This document shows, piece by piece, positions 30,601 through 45,600 of a stretch of 64,000 bases of DNA (positions are counted from its first letter, which is position 1; every line of letters starts with the position of its first letter). Made by a program: the position numbers and the translations under genes. Origin of the DNA: Siphonodentalium dalli (lineage: Eukaryota; Mollusca; Scaphopoda; Gadilida; Siphonodentaliidae); assembly GCA_032622095.1 (NCBI GenBank), contig CP136064.1:260505863-260569862 (forward strand), given 5' to 3'. The notes below the pieces were generated by a model. That model worked only from the letters and a program-made list of their open reading frames with translations, did not search any database and was not told where the DNA came from.

Positions 30601-33600
30601 AAGGTATCACCTGCTAAATCACCTGCTGAATTCACAGGCAAAGTCATTTAGAATTACAAGGAATGCTCTGGGTATAGAATACTATCTGCATGGATATATA
30701 ATAGGGATATCTGCATGTGGGAATTAACCAGAAGTTTCATCATTCCACCAAGTATGCCACATTGGGTGCTATCTTGGGTGAGATGACCGGAGGTGGATTT
30801 AATTTTTAACATTTTGCAGCACTGGGTATATTTTGTATAGCATTCCCTAGTACCAATATGTACATGTTTTTTCATTGTAAATTGCTTAGCAGAATTTGGA
30901 AACTGCATCGCAATTTGCGAATCCAGTTAAATCAAGCCATGGAGATGACCAATTTTGCAAATTTATAAGGGACATGGCAGTTGGTGTTTTTTACCAAAAA
31001 TCACACTTGTGAGCAGCGTCCGCGCTGGACCGAAATTAACTTTTGCCAAATAATTTGCCAAATGAAAATATTTTTGGCCAAATTCTTTTAGAATTTGCCA
31101 AATGATATTTATGATAGTACCATTTTATGCAAAATTAATTCTTATCAAGTGAATGTTTCGACACTCGCGGTTTGAACGACTTTTTATATTGATAGGAAAG
31201 CTGTTGGTTACTAATTATACTCGCATCTCTTTTGTTGTTTATCATACAACAATAAACCAATCACCGAACAATAAAATGATAGCAGGATTGCTTCATTAGA
31301 AGGGCACACAACAAAATGATTAGCCATGTAAACACCACCACACTAAATACGGGTAATCCCTCCACCCATCTTAATAGAGGTGTTACCTGTTCCTAAACCA
31401 TATGAAACACCACTAATATAATTATATAGTAAGAGTTTCCTGAAATGAATGGTATTATTTGACCAATATGTGTCAACTGTCTTGAGGGATTAAAAGGTGA
31501 CCTGCCGAAACTTTTGCCAAATGAAAATATGTTTTGCCAAATGTGAATTATTTTTGCCATTGGCAAATTTGGCAAGTGGCAGCGCGAACCCTGCTTGTGA
31601 GTCTGGTCTCTGGTAAAGTATATATTGGTATGTTTGGTGTTTTTCCACAGGGGCATGTGATATTTAATAGACTAGTCACATGTTAAATTCCTCAAGTGAG
31701 CATACTGTGTGAGTACTGCTAATCAGTTTATAATATTACTGAACTGACAGCACAATATTCCTTTAATGCATGATACATAAAACAGGCAGAAGATTGAAGC
31801 ATGACATTAGCTGCGAGTCTCATAGCACCAGAATAAATATACATGTACAAAAGTGCACATCCCTATCTAAATTTATACACATGTTTAAGCTTATCAGCAC
31901 AAGATGTAAGCATACCATTAGATGCGAATCATATAGCACCAGAATACATATACATGTAGAAATGTGCACACCCCTATCTACATACATGTATCTACAGATT
32001 TTTAAGCTTATCAGCACAAGATTGAACATGCCATTAGCTGTGAGTCCTATACACCACAATAAATATACCGGTACATGTACAAAGGTGCACATACGTATCT
32101 ACATTTATACACATGTTTAAGCTTATCAGCACAAGATTGAAGAATGATATTAGCTGCGAGTCCTATAGCACCAGAATAAATATACATGTAGAAATGTGCA
32201 CACCCCTATCTACATACATGTATCTACAGATGTTTAAGCTTATCAGCACAAGATTGAAGCATGACATTAGCTGCGAGTCCTATAGCACCAGAATAAATAT
32301 ACATGTAGAAATGTGCACACCCTTATCTACATATCTCCAGATGTTTAAGCTTATCAGCACAAACCACATCAGAACAAACAGAACACCTTTCTATTGTCAA
32401 AAATGCTCAGATGAGAGATAATTGTGTGTGGTTAGAGAAGAAGCTAAACATAAAACAGGTGAAGTGGCCCCACAAAACATTGCTCATGAATCATCAACAA
32501 AATTCTTCTATTGTTTTCTAATCATTATCACAGACTCAAAGACCTGTGCAGTCATACTGGCTTCCATTAAAGTCTGAGTTTAGTGTGCCTGTCATTTGCA
32601 GAATGAGGTCCCAAGAGGGTGAATTTAGTGACGCTATCCAACATAGCGGGCTAGCATCACTAAATTCACCCTCTGAGTACCTCATTCTGCATGGCCTCAT
32701 CTGCTATGGGAGATATTGACAGACTCAGATTGAAGTTCCCAAATGATGAATATTGTGATGTACACCCATTGTGAACCCTGTTTTAATATGCATCATCTGC
32801 CAATTTGGGGATATAGAGAAGCTAAACTAAAAAAGAAATAGAATTTTTGGGAAGAAATTTCTATAGAAATTTGATAAAGAAACTTTCCCGAGAAGATGAG
32901 GCCTAACCAGAATGAACAGATGGTGAATTTAGTGAGGTTAGCCAGCTATGCGGGATAGCATCACTAAATTCACCCTCTGGGGACCTCATTCTGCAAATGA
33001 CAGGCACACTAAACTCAGACTTTCGTCCATTCAACCACTAGGGTCAAAAACACTATTTGTAGTGCTACTAGTATTCAATTTCAAATAGCTTTTGTTGATA
33101 CAGCAGAAAACTGGCAATTATTCTTTTATCTTCCCTTTTATTAAGTAATCAGGATCGTTATGTTAACTAGAGGTGTGGCAGTCCCCACCCCACCCCCCCC
33201 CCCCCCATGTTTTAAAAAATACTAAGATGTTTCACATGTCGGTAAACATTTAGTTCAAATAATAAAATAACAGTTCCCATATATAAACCCTAATCTTTAA
33301 CCTATTACCGAAAAATGTAGGAATAAAAGCTCGGACAATATTATGCACGTTGCGAAAATGTTCTAAGTCGAAAAAGGGGAATAACTCCACAAAAAAAAGT
33401 CGGACAGACATCATAATCGCAGGTGCACAGGTTCCCATGGTACTAAATATCAGTGCCAAGTTTAAAAAACATTGACCTAAAAATGTAGGAATTAAAGCTC
33501 GGACAAAATTATGCATGTTGCAAACAAATTTCTAAGTCGAAAAACGGGGATAACTCCACCTAAAAAAGTCCGACAGACGTCATAATCGCAGGTTTACAGG

Positions 33601-36600
33601 TTCCCATGGTGGTTGATGTCTGTGCCAAGTTTCACGGAAATTGATCAAAAAACAACTGAGAAAATGTATTTTTGTGTCAGAGGTCAAGGCTGAAAAACGT
33701 GATAGTTTTGACCTCACAAAAATACATGTCTCATTATTAAACTTTAACAAAAGATAATGAGGTTTATAGTTAGGCATCTAATTATATAATAAGATTCAGA
33801 AAACGCCGAATAAGGACAAGCACATTAAAGGCCAAGGATCCAGGCCGGAACTTTGTCATGTACAGTAATGCTTGTTGCCATACATCGGAAAGCTCTTCCC
33901 GAGAGCTTTCCGATGAATGGCAACAAGCCATATTTCCGACTAAATCCTAAAAAGTTACCCATAATTCTGATGTGGTTAAGAAGTCGATTACTTTGGGTAT
34001 TACTATAGCTGAAACAAGTCTGGATATTGTGTGTCTGACATTTGCAGAATGAGGTCCCCCAGAGGGTGAATTTAGTGATGCTTTAATTTTCTTATTCTAA
34101 TTCTTTGCATTAATACCTTAACTTTGGGGACCCCGCCAAACAACAGAAGAGTACATGTGTACCCTACTAGTATGCCACTACCATTCAGTCGAACTACGTT
34201 TAAACATACTATTAGGTAGCTCTACTGGTATTTCAAATAAACAGGTGAAGTGGCCCCACAATGCAATAAGCCTATACTCTTGAATCATTAGTGTGTCTGT
34301 CATTTGCCGGCTAGCATCTCCAAATTCACCCTCTGGGGACCTCATTCTGCTTAGGCCTCAACTGCTATGGGAGACCTGCTATCAGATTGAAGTTCCCCAG
34401 TTGAAGTTGTTGATGTTCACCCATTTATAGCACCTCAATTATGCATTTTATCTTCTGAAAATTAGGGGATATAGAAACTTCCCAGAAAGGAAAAAGTAAC
34501 TAAAACAATGTTAAATTGAAACTATAGATACTTCGCAGAAAATGAGGCCTAAGCAGAATGAGGTCCCCAGAGGATGAATTTAGTGATGCTAGCCCATTGT
34601 GTGGATAGCATAACTAAATTCACCTTCTGTGAACACCATTCTGCAAATGACAGACACACTATTTGCAGGTTTGTCAATCATTCTCAGACTCTGGAAAGTG
34701 TGCATCTATACCCCTTCCATTCAGTCAAACTAAGGTCAAATACACTATTAGGTAGTGCTGCTAGTATATCAAACATCTCCTGTCAGTAGAAAGAAAACTG
34801 GCCATTAATCTTCATTTTTTTCTGTTTATATAAGAAATCAGAATCATTTTTGTTGTAACATATTTAGCAGAAATCTTCATGTACACTACTACAATGTAAG
34901 TTCAAGGCTATATAGATCATGCCATGAATCTCTACTATGGCTAACGCCGGTAGAGATCAGTTTCCACCAGTACATAACCTTGGAACTTTTTGAAGTTTTG
35001 ACAGAGTACCTTAAAAAATCTAAAAAATGAAAGTGTCAATGACACTGTAGCTCAACTTAGGTAGGGGAATAATTTAATGGTTGACAGTAAATGGAGGAAT
35101 AGGAAAGGTGCTAATTGAAATGTCTAATTAAGACAAGATGTACATGTACATATCAACATTCATGACAAGTTTTATAATCATCGGATCAGGGATGAGGTGA
35201 TTATGGTGTGCCAAAGGATTTAGTGATGCAAAGAGTAAATTCTAAAATGGCCACCGGCAGCCATGTTTTTTTCCGAATTACCTCAAAATGACTCATTCCC
35301 ATCTATGTACATGTCAATGTCAACAGTCTTTACAAATCTCATAATGATCTGACCAAAGGTAAGACCTGTAGCCTGTGCCAAAGGATTTAGTCATGCAAAG
35401 AGTCAAATCCAAGATGGCTGCTGGCGGCCATGTTTTTAGGCCGAATGACCCCAAAAGGACTCGTTCCCATCTACATGTCATTGTTAACATCCATAACACA
35501 TTTCATGATCAGACGAACAGTACGACCTGTAGCCCATGCCAATGGATTGAATTTTTAAATCCAAGATGGCTGCCAGCGGCTATGTTTTTTGGCCAAATGA
35601 CCCCAAAATGACTCGTTCCCATATACATGTTAATGTCAACATTCATGACAAATTTCATAAAGATTAGACCAAAGGTACGACCTGTAGCCCGCGCCAAAGG
35701 ATTTAGTCATACAAAGAGTAAAATCCAAGATGGCTTCTGGCGGCCATGTTTTTCAGCCAAACGACCCCAAAATGACTCGTTCCCATCTACATGTCATTTT
35801 TAATATCCAAGAGAAGTTTCATGAAGTTCCGATCAAAGCTACGACCTGTAGCCCGCGCCAAAGGATTTAGTCATGCAAAGAGTAAAATCCAAGATGGCTG
35901 CTGGCGGCCATGTTTTTCAGCCAAACGACACCAAAATGACTCGTTCCCATCTACATGTCATTTTTAATATCAATGACAAATTTCATGAAGTTCCGATCAA
36001 AGCTACGACCTGTAGCCCGCGCCAAAGGATTTAGTCATGCAAAGAGTAAAATCCAAGATGGCTGCTGGCGGCCATGTTTTTTGGCCGAACGACCCCAAAA
36101 TGACTCGTTCCTATCTACATGTCAATATTAACATCCAAGACAAATTTCAGTATGATCAGACGAACAGTACGACCTGTAGCCCGTGCCAATGGATTGAATT
36201 TTGAAATCCAAAATGGCCACCAGCGGCCATGTTTTTTGGCCGAATGACCCCAAAATGACTCGTTCCCATCTACATGTCAATGTCAACATTCGTGACAAAT
36301 TTCACAAAGATCAGACCAAAGGTACGACCTGTAGCGCGCGCCAAAGGAAATTGTTGACGGACACACGCATACACGGACGACGGACGCCAAACCATGGCAA
36401 TTATAAGCTCAAACTTACAAAGTAAGTTGAGCTAATAACACAGGGAATATATTTCTTTGTTATTATCTGTTTCTTAATAATGTACTTTACTGTAGGTGAA
36501 GGTCCCAACTCGAAATTTCATGATTTAAGTGACCGTGTGAGCGATTTTGCTTTGCGATTCTAGCAATTATGGAATTTTTCCTGACTAATTAATTGAATAT

Positions 36601-39600
36601 GTATTGCGATATCAGCTCTCAAAAGTCACAGAAAAGGATGGGACCATCACATATAGTGATGTGCACTATTAAGGAACAGATAATCATTAAGATATATATT
36701 CCCTGTGGTATTTTTTTGACTTTATAAGGTTCCCTGTCAAAACTTCAAAAGGTTCCAAGGTTTTGTACTGGTGGAATATGATCTCTACGGGCATTAGCCA
36801 TAGTAGAGATTCGTGGCATGATCTAAAGGCTATAAAGCTTCAAAAGATGAGGAAGATGATGCAGGGTTCCAATGAGTTGGGAGACACCTATTAATACTAT
36901 AACATCTATATATATATATATAATCCGTTGTCTGTGTCTGTGTGTAGCTAGGTCACGCTTTTAGTGAGTTTATAACTTTTCAACCATGCATCCAAATGTT
37001 GCCCAACACATCTTAGAATATGGCATTTAAATTTTCAGGCTAATCGGTTAAAGACGGTCTGACATATAGCACATTTTCCAAAGGTTGTGATGGTGAAATT
37101 TCGGTCACGGATTAGGAGTGTTTTAGCCGGTAGCATACAAAAGCACAGATGTCGCTGATAACATTAAGATAACTCTATAGTGATATACATGTACTAGTAT
37201 GTTCTGTATGATAGATATAAGATAAGAGTTGCCACTTGCACACCGACGTAACTTGATATTGCGATACACAAGACATGATATCGCGATACATTGAATTCAC
37301 AATGAATCGTTGCAGCCCTATTCAAAAGATGAGGAAGTCACTGGCTAGATAGGCCATTTATCTTCATGTCCAACAAGTCACTCAGTATTTAAGCCTAATG
37401 TCACTTCATGCGATCATATATATAATTTCCTCTTTCATTAACTCTTATGATATAGTACAAATTAGGCCCATTAATGCCTTATTCTATATCTGATGACTGT
37501 TGGACGTGAACATTAAGCAAGTTGTATCACTTCTATTTCACTAATCATCACCAATCACTTTATACTTTCTAATATACATGTATTCTGTTTGTTTGTTTGT
37601 TTGTTTAAATCCAAATTACTCTACCTGTGAAGGTAACTGATCATCAATAAAAAAAAAAAAAATATCTACAGACACATCATTTTTTAAGCGAAATCTCAAT
37701 GTGTTATAGGACTCAGGATATACTGATTCAGGATACAGCAACTACTTATTAGGCCAGAACAACAGTCATGCAGCCAGACTGGAGCATTTAAAAATATATG
37801 ACCCTCATGTCAGATTGCGCTGAAATTTTGACCATTAGATGTCCGGTTGCATGTCTTAGAAAACAAAATGCAATATTAAAGAGTTAAAGAGGTCCTGAGA
37901 TATACATGTAGCATGCTTTCTAAGGGTCATAGTGCAGTGTATTACAATAAAATTAGAGTTATGTTGCTTGGATTGGGTGGACACAATTAATTGCCCGCAT
38001 ACATAGCAATGCCATAGTTGATATCCATCTTATTTGAAGTGCAATCCCCAAGTGGCTATATAATGCTTCAGGCCTTCAGATTAGTTAATATGGGCACATC
38101 AGGCAAACCAGTTTGGCTTGGTAGGACCATCGAATTTACAAATATAGCCAACGCATTCGATTTCTAAGAATGATCGATACCATTCCGTTAATATCAATAT
38201 TGAATTCAACATTTCAGTATTTTTCAGAACTACAGATACATACCCTGTAGCTATGCAATGGGGAAAAAATTCATTCTCATATTTATTTGGGAACATTTCA
38301 ATATCTTGGGCACAGCATTTATCAACTTGAATTTGGGGGAATATAAAGACGTCACTTGATATGCTTTGATTTTCTGCGTCACATTACAAAAATTAAAATG
38401 CATTATACATCATCTAGTCATAGATCTTTGCGGACGTTAGGAACAACACCCAATATTAATTGGTCTCTTCAACTCAAACCGATTTTAGTAAGTTTTACAA
38501 TTATGTAGAAAATTATGTCCCCCCCCCCCCCCCCCCCCACACAATCAATAGTGTTTGTTCAACGACTGCTCATGAATCAGGATTCCTCATATATTGTGTC
38601 AAAATCATTATCCCAGACCCTGGAAAGTGTGCATCAATACCAGCTTCCAAACAGAGGTCAAAGACAATTAGGTAGTGATGCTATGTCTCGGATTTCAAAC
38701 ATCCTGTGTTCCCAAGGAGGAAAACACACCATTATACTTTATCTTCTGTTTATCAACTCTGTTTATCTAAATAAATAATCAGGAATTTTTTGAATGACTG
38801 CTTTAGCAGAAATCTGCATACAGCCTAGTACATTGTATTCTGGAGAGGTCAAAGCAGATTGGCTATGAATTTCACCAGAGATAACAGATAAGGAAGATTT
38901 ATTATAATAGGAGACCCCCAAATACTACCAGTTAGTATAATTAGATCCATGTTAAACAGATTGGAAATACATCAAACTGTACAATGTATACACAAGGCCA
39001 AGGGGTCAGCCTGACATTATCATTGCAACAGGGACTAACAACCAGCTGAAAAAATTTTGTCTTATACTGTAGGGTATGCTTTGGACTGACAACCAGCAAT
39101 ATATGGTCTTTGATTTTCTGTTTGACTTCATTACCTTTGTATGCTTTGATTTTATGTTTGACTTCCTAACATATGTATCTTTTACATGAATGATGAAATT
39201 GGAAAAAATTATGTGAATGGTAGCAGTTTGAAAAAAAAAAAAAAAAAATCTATTTAAAGGGTATGACCACTGCCACTTATTTATTGACTTATAATGACAT
39301 TTATCTAGTTATGAATAGTGTTGATAAGCTGTTGCAGAAGGCAAATTTAAATGTTGACAACCCCCCTTACACTTGAGAATGCCTGGCTACATCCCTGGTT
39401 GAATGGCAAATTTGTATCCTCGGACATGGTATGTGTCAGTAGGCTGACACTAGAATCATATTATCAAAATATCGAGAGATATGGATTAACATGCATCTAA
39501 GGTATAATCATGGCCACATCGAATGAACTAATCATTGTTCGTTTGAAAGATAATCAATATCGATAGTTCGGTAGGAGGCTACAAATGCACCAGTGCAATC

Positions 39601-42600
39601 AAACGTACTACTATAGTCTATATGTTTACTTATCAGTGCAAGGCTTGAAATAGTGTGTCTGTCATTTGCAGAATGAGGTTCCAAGAAGGTTAATTTAGTC
39701 ATGCTATCATGCACGGCAGGCTAGCATTGCCAAATTCACCCTCTGGAAACCTCATTCTGCTTAGGCCTCAACTGCTACGCGAGACCTAAGATCAGATTGA
39801 AGTTCCCCAGTTGAAGTTGGTGATGTTCACACATTTATCGTCCCCTCAATTATACATTTTATCATCTGCAAATTACGGGATATAGAAACTGGGCAGTTCG
39901 GGAAAATGTAACGAAAAACAATATTAATTTGAGACTATAGATACTTACCAGAAGATTAGTCCTAATCAGAATGAGGTCCACAGAGGGTAAATTTGTTGAC
40001 ACTGGCCCGCTGTGTGTGATAGCATAACTAAATTCACCCTATGGGGACCTCATTCTGTAAATGACAGACACACTATTTCAAGGATTGCATCCATGGTTGT
40101 AAGACATAAACACTTTAGTTACAAGGTACCGTAAAACGGGGTGACTTTGCCACCTTTTTGGCATATTTCTATGTAGCATTCAGTCACAAGCTAAATTCAG
40201 AAAACTGTTCTACAGTCATTTAACTCAGGTAACTTCATGCTATATATTTCATGTGTGGTTATAGTCCATGTATGTTTGGAATGAGAGCATGTACTGAAAA
40301 CGTTGGGTGGCAAAGTCACCCCACGGGTTGGGGTGACTTTGCCACATGTCGGTACGATTCTCTGTAATGCTTCTATGTGTGTTGAAAATAACAGTGCCAC
40401 ATGTATCTATTGTCCATTTTATATGGGCCTGTATAGTATAATGTATAGATTTTGCTAAAAGGGTCATTCATTCACATGTAAGTAGACCAGACCGCTTTGG
40501 ACCAGTCCAACTCCATACAAGGGTACCAAACCAGAATGGCCTGGACCGGACAGGACTGCCTAGTCAATGGACTGGACCCACGCTAGACTGGACCACCTAG
40601 GGGTGGTCCAGTCTGGTCTGCATCACTAATGTCTTTATAATCTTGATTACGAAATATAGAGAACACATAATTGTCAAAATAATACATGTGCTAATATTGT
40701 ACAACTACTAGGATAGGCTGTTTTTTGGTGTCACATGGAGAAAACTATGCTACTGATGGGACGATGTCATAAACTTCACTCTGCAAGAGCGTCTTGGTTA
40801 TCACTGAAAAGTCACAAAAAAGCATGCCCTAAGTTAAATACTCTAAGAATTTCAAGTCACATGTTTTTCCAGATTGCATCCAATACAATGGATTATGGTG
40901 ATGATCTCACCAAGATACATGTATCTGATCAGATTGTGATGAAGGTACCGATACTTTGTAAATGAGTGATAGACCATAATTACAGTTAATCCAGTACATA
41001 CCGTATAATACAGTCGCTGGGCATCTGGATTAATGCATAGTATTCTGTGATGATCACTTGAATCACTTTAATTTACACCTGTATTCATATGTTTACTCTA
41101 GTCCTATTGTTTGATACTGTAGTTTGTGACCAGCACACACATGTGAATTAACTTTGAGGAGCGGTGTGATTACACATCAGAGATGTTTTTGCGTGGAGGT
41201 GGGTGACCGCGATGGTTTTTTGTGGTATAAGATATATCACCCCCTCACCTGTATTAGAAATACTGCCCAATGACTGAAATCCACTTAACAACAGGTTTAC
41301 CAAGCAATGAGAAGATTTGTGAGCTTGATAATGCCTTAGTAACTTAATGTTCACCACAGTCATGGCTGAATAAAACCTATGATTCTAAAATGGTACAAAT
41401 ACATGTATTCTATTGGTTCGAAACAGTATTGCCTTCAATGGTAAAAATATCCATCTATAGGCTTTATGCAGTTTTTATGCAATAGGGCTTATTAGGAAAT
41501 ACCATGCTAAATTTTTATACATGAAGATGCAAGTTTTCATACTAATAACAGTATTAACTGAAGTAAAGTGATAGATTCTATATAAATATATGTGGCTTGT
41601 AAATTTTTCTGTTCTAATTTAATGCGGGGTTACTTTGCCACTATGGCAAAGTGACCCCGAGCGATTTCAATTCTCACATGGAAATTAGTTTTTTTCCAAA
41701 TTACAATTAAATAATCTAATACCAGGAAAAAGTAAATATATTCATGGAAACAATAGTCCAGGCACATAAGGTTTCACTAGTGTAAAAAATCGGGGAAAAC
41801 TGATTTTTTCAGGGATCAATAAGAACATGTTTATGAACAACGTGGCAAAAGTCCCCTAAAATCCGAGTTGAGCTTTTTGAGATATCTTGATTTTTCGGAA
41901 TGGTTCAAATTCTGAAGCATCTCCATCAGGCCATATGGGAATGCAGTCATGTGTAGATCAATTAATTCCAAATTCATAATACATTGACATACATACAAAC
42001 AATGCTTAGCCGTGAACCATGTCAGTTGAATTGAAGTCCCAAAATGGCCGCCAAAATGGCCAAAATAGAATGAAGGTTACATTTTATGCATAATTGAATA
42101 GCTAGTCCCATAAGAGTGACAACACGCTCGAAATATGTGAGGAAGAATGATTGCAGAGAATAAGAGAAACATTTTATCGGGTATGTGCGAATTATCTCTA
42201 ATATATATCGCGAGAGATATAGCGAAAAGCAAGGTCTCATAAAATGGTTAAATCTGGACTTTTTGACCGCAAAGAAACGGGAGAATAAGGCAAATTTTTC
42301 TGCACTATTTATCTTGAATCGTGTGATATATATGTACACTACACTGTAAAATGAAATTTAATAGCGAAGAATTGATTCTGTGACCTTTCATAGAAGCCGA
42401 AATATATGTGCTCATAGCAGTATCACTAATGTGACCGGTCATCGTTTCTTTTGATATATACACCATCAAACCTTTCGAAATACACTGCTATAGAGCAGTA
42501 TGAGAGATATTCATAGAGTAATGGGTGAATTGTGTAGATTATATTCTCCGTGTCTTAAAATATTAGTAATTTTTGCCTAAGAATAAGTAATAAAACACGA

Positions 42601-45600
42601 ATATTTCGCTGTGATCACAAGAATGCATGGTGGTATACTATGAAAGCAATTTATCAAAACACAAAGGAGTACCATATACTTTCTTTAAAAAAATCTAAAT
42701 TTGACCAAAATTGCCCACATTCTCTGTGACAGAGACTGTCTTTACACCTGGAAATAATATTTGGTTATATTCACCAAGGTCACATATACGCGAAGGGTAC
42801 TATGTTTTCTGCAACCGCATTACCGTGTGTATCCCTTCTCCCTAATGTTACACATATCTGCTGAACTAACAACCATAACTAGCAACATTGAGTCAATGTT
42901 CAACGCTGAAATAACAGCTTTAAACGATGATCACCTGATATTTTGCACAAGTTCATGGGTGGTTTTGGCAAGATATTTTCAAACAACAAAATACGGAAAA
43001 CTAATATTGTACATTGCGTAATAGCATATTCCAGTTGCAAGTTGCCGACTGAAGTAAGTTGAACAAATTGTTTACTAAGAGACCGGTTTGGAAGCAGCAC
43101 GAAAATTAGTCGTATATCAAATGTACGATGTGCTGTCTATTTGATCTGGTGTGATGCAGTGCTAATCTTTTGAAGAGGTGGCGGTTTCTTTGCAATATAA
43201 TAAGAATTGCAACATACGTGTGTGGTTTATTATCATGTACAGTGATGAACAATCCGGAAATGTAACTACTATTTATACCGCAAGGATATGCACTTAAGTT
43301 TCTGCGTTCCATTCAATAATTTATCATCACGCCGAACGAAACTACCATACACTGTGTGGCGAAACATTACTTCGTATGTTGCATGCCCGAAATTATTATT
43401 TTTGGCCCCGACTGTAAACAGAAAACCCGAAATTTTAAAGACGTAATTCATTGGGTTTGACCTGCGTTGCAATGGCTGATAAATCCTCCACATGGGCCTG
43501 TTTTAATGAACTGTGTACCTTTAAAGATATTTAACAACAGACTTGTATATTGTTAATACGTATTTTACCTACTAGGTGGTTATATAATAAGTTGCCATCA
43601 TTTCGGCTTAGCTTGGTGGTTGCGGCCATTTTGACAGCCATTTCATGACCGCGTTTGTAGTATTCTGATCGTGTCACTATATTCGCTCTCGTACTCATAT
43701 TTCACATATACTGGTATAACTTAGTAATGCATATGACTAGCTTAGACAAAATAGAATATCAAAATACGACCAGATCGTTGACAACCAGTTTCGGGGGTAG
43801 GGTTATGTTTTTACAAGTTTTGACAACTTATGATGTGCGTACTCGCTAGTTCTGCCTATTATAGCGACGGGGTGGTGTCTGTGCAGTTTTTAAAATAGAT
43901 AGCTTGCGCCTATGTTTTGAGAAGCCTGAGAAATCCGACATCGAATACATCAGTTTGTCTTCAAAATCGTCAGTATTTTGGCTCAGTGTTTTATTTCATA
44001 TCTATATATGCGAAATTCATTCGATATTTCCCTTTGAATGGGTGTCGTTGGTTCGAGAATTGTATATCGAACAATATTGAGTGCTTTTTGTATACGTTTC
44101 GGCTGAAAAATTGTTACAACATCCAATTATTTCCATCATTGTGAAAAATATTGTTTTGTTTAATTATATGGAAAAAATGATGTAACTCAGAAAGCTCAAA
44201 TCGGATTTTAGGGGACTTTTCGTGACGCGTCCGCGATGTTATGACCAAAATAATATAAAAAAATCAGCTTTCCCCGATTTATTTCCTTACTTTTCCACTT
44301 CCATGTCTAATGTGCCTGGACTACAAGACCAAATAGCAATAAACATGAACTTTCCCTTAGGTGTGTATCATATTTGGTCTCGAAGAAACCCTACAAATTT
44401 GGAGTTATGTAGAAAATTTGCCAAAATGTTCTATAAAGGTCACATGGTGACCATGACCTTCATAATTTGTATACATCAATTTTTGTGCCACATGTGATAT
44501 AATCTGAACTTGTAAAATCATTAGTACATATGAAACATTTTGCTATCTGGTTATTGGTGCTGAGCTGTTAATTCTGAACTTTTTCTCAGTGACGTGGCAA
44601 AGTCACCCCGTTGGTGGCAAAGTCACCCCATTTTACGGTACATTGCTTTATGTGTAATCTCAGTAATAAGCATGGTTTTCTATAAATGTTTATCAGGTTT
44701 AATTGGCCGTAATTAATCAAGCAAATGGTAGTCTATTAGCAGAGAAATATAAACTGCAGCAGACACTAGATTAGTGATTTCTCTGGAGCTAATCCATTAA
44801 CTAATCACTATTAATTCATCAAAGTATTTTTTTCTTCCTTTATGCCGATGATGCAAATACTACAAGATAAGTATACTCTCCTTCTAGCTAAATGATTAAA
44901 TTTACAAATAATTCCACGGTGTTTCTGCTATGGATTCCTGGGTATAATATAATATTAAATCTGTACCAAAAATGTGTCATTTTAGTTTGAGCACGCCATC
45001 AAGTTATTTTTTTAATTTAATATGGGCTAAGTTTCTGTGTCATCCAGGAATTCATAAAATGTTGAGAGAAACAAAATTTGGCATTTCTACAGTGAATCAG
45101 CTGTTTTTATGAGAATCAAACTAAGAATATCGATTCTTGTCAGATTTAGGCCTGGTCATGGAATATTATCATTTCAGAGAAAAGAAACCAACAGTGGTTC
45201 ATGTATGTTTCAATTTCAAAACGATTGGCATGTACCAGTATACATCGTCGTACTATGTTCACACATCAAATTAAATCTTTTGTACATACACTGGTAAGCA
45301 AAATGATGAGCAACAAGTGCTCCCTATGGGAGACTCGCATTTACAAGAGAATGCATTGGCACTGGGTTTTCACAAAATTTCAGGAAGCTCCAGTCATGAA
45401 AGGGTTAAATATTATTTGGTTTCGTATTTTTAGGCTGAGTTTAGGTGTCAAGAGATATTTTTTCTGAGAAAATTTCTAGAGGTGTTTAAATATCAAAAGG
45501 ATATTAAAGTATGTCTGGTACAAGTACTAGTACCTGTAAACATCGTTCACCATCATACTGTCAGGTAAAATCAAGTTCAGACCACACAAAAATTACATCC

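Noticed and set aside
31770-32421. Repetitive frames of about 100 codons on both strands
   Set aside because: Read-through of the ~116-bp tandem repeat.
31790-36435. CRISPR-like regular repeats
   Set aside because: Repeat units exceed 100 bp with no short constant repeat and unique spacers; these are tandem arrays in animal DNA.
37250-37321. ATATCGCGATA...GTTGCAGCCCTA resembling a hAT end
   Set aside because: No partner end or target duplication could be found.
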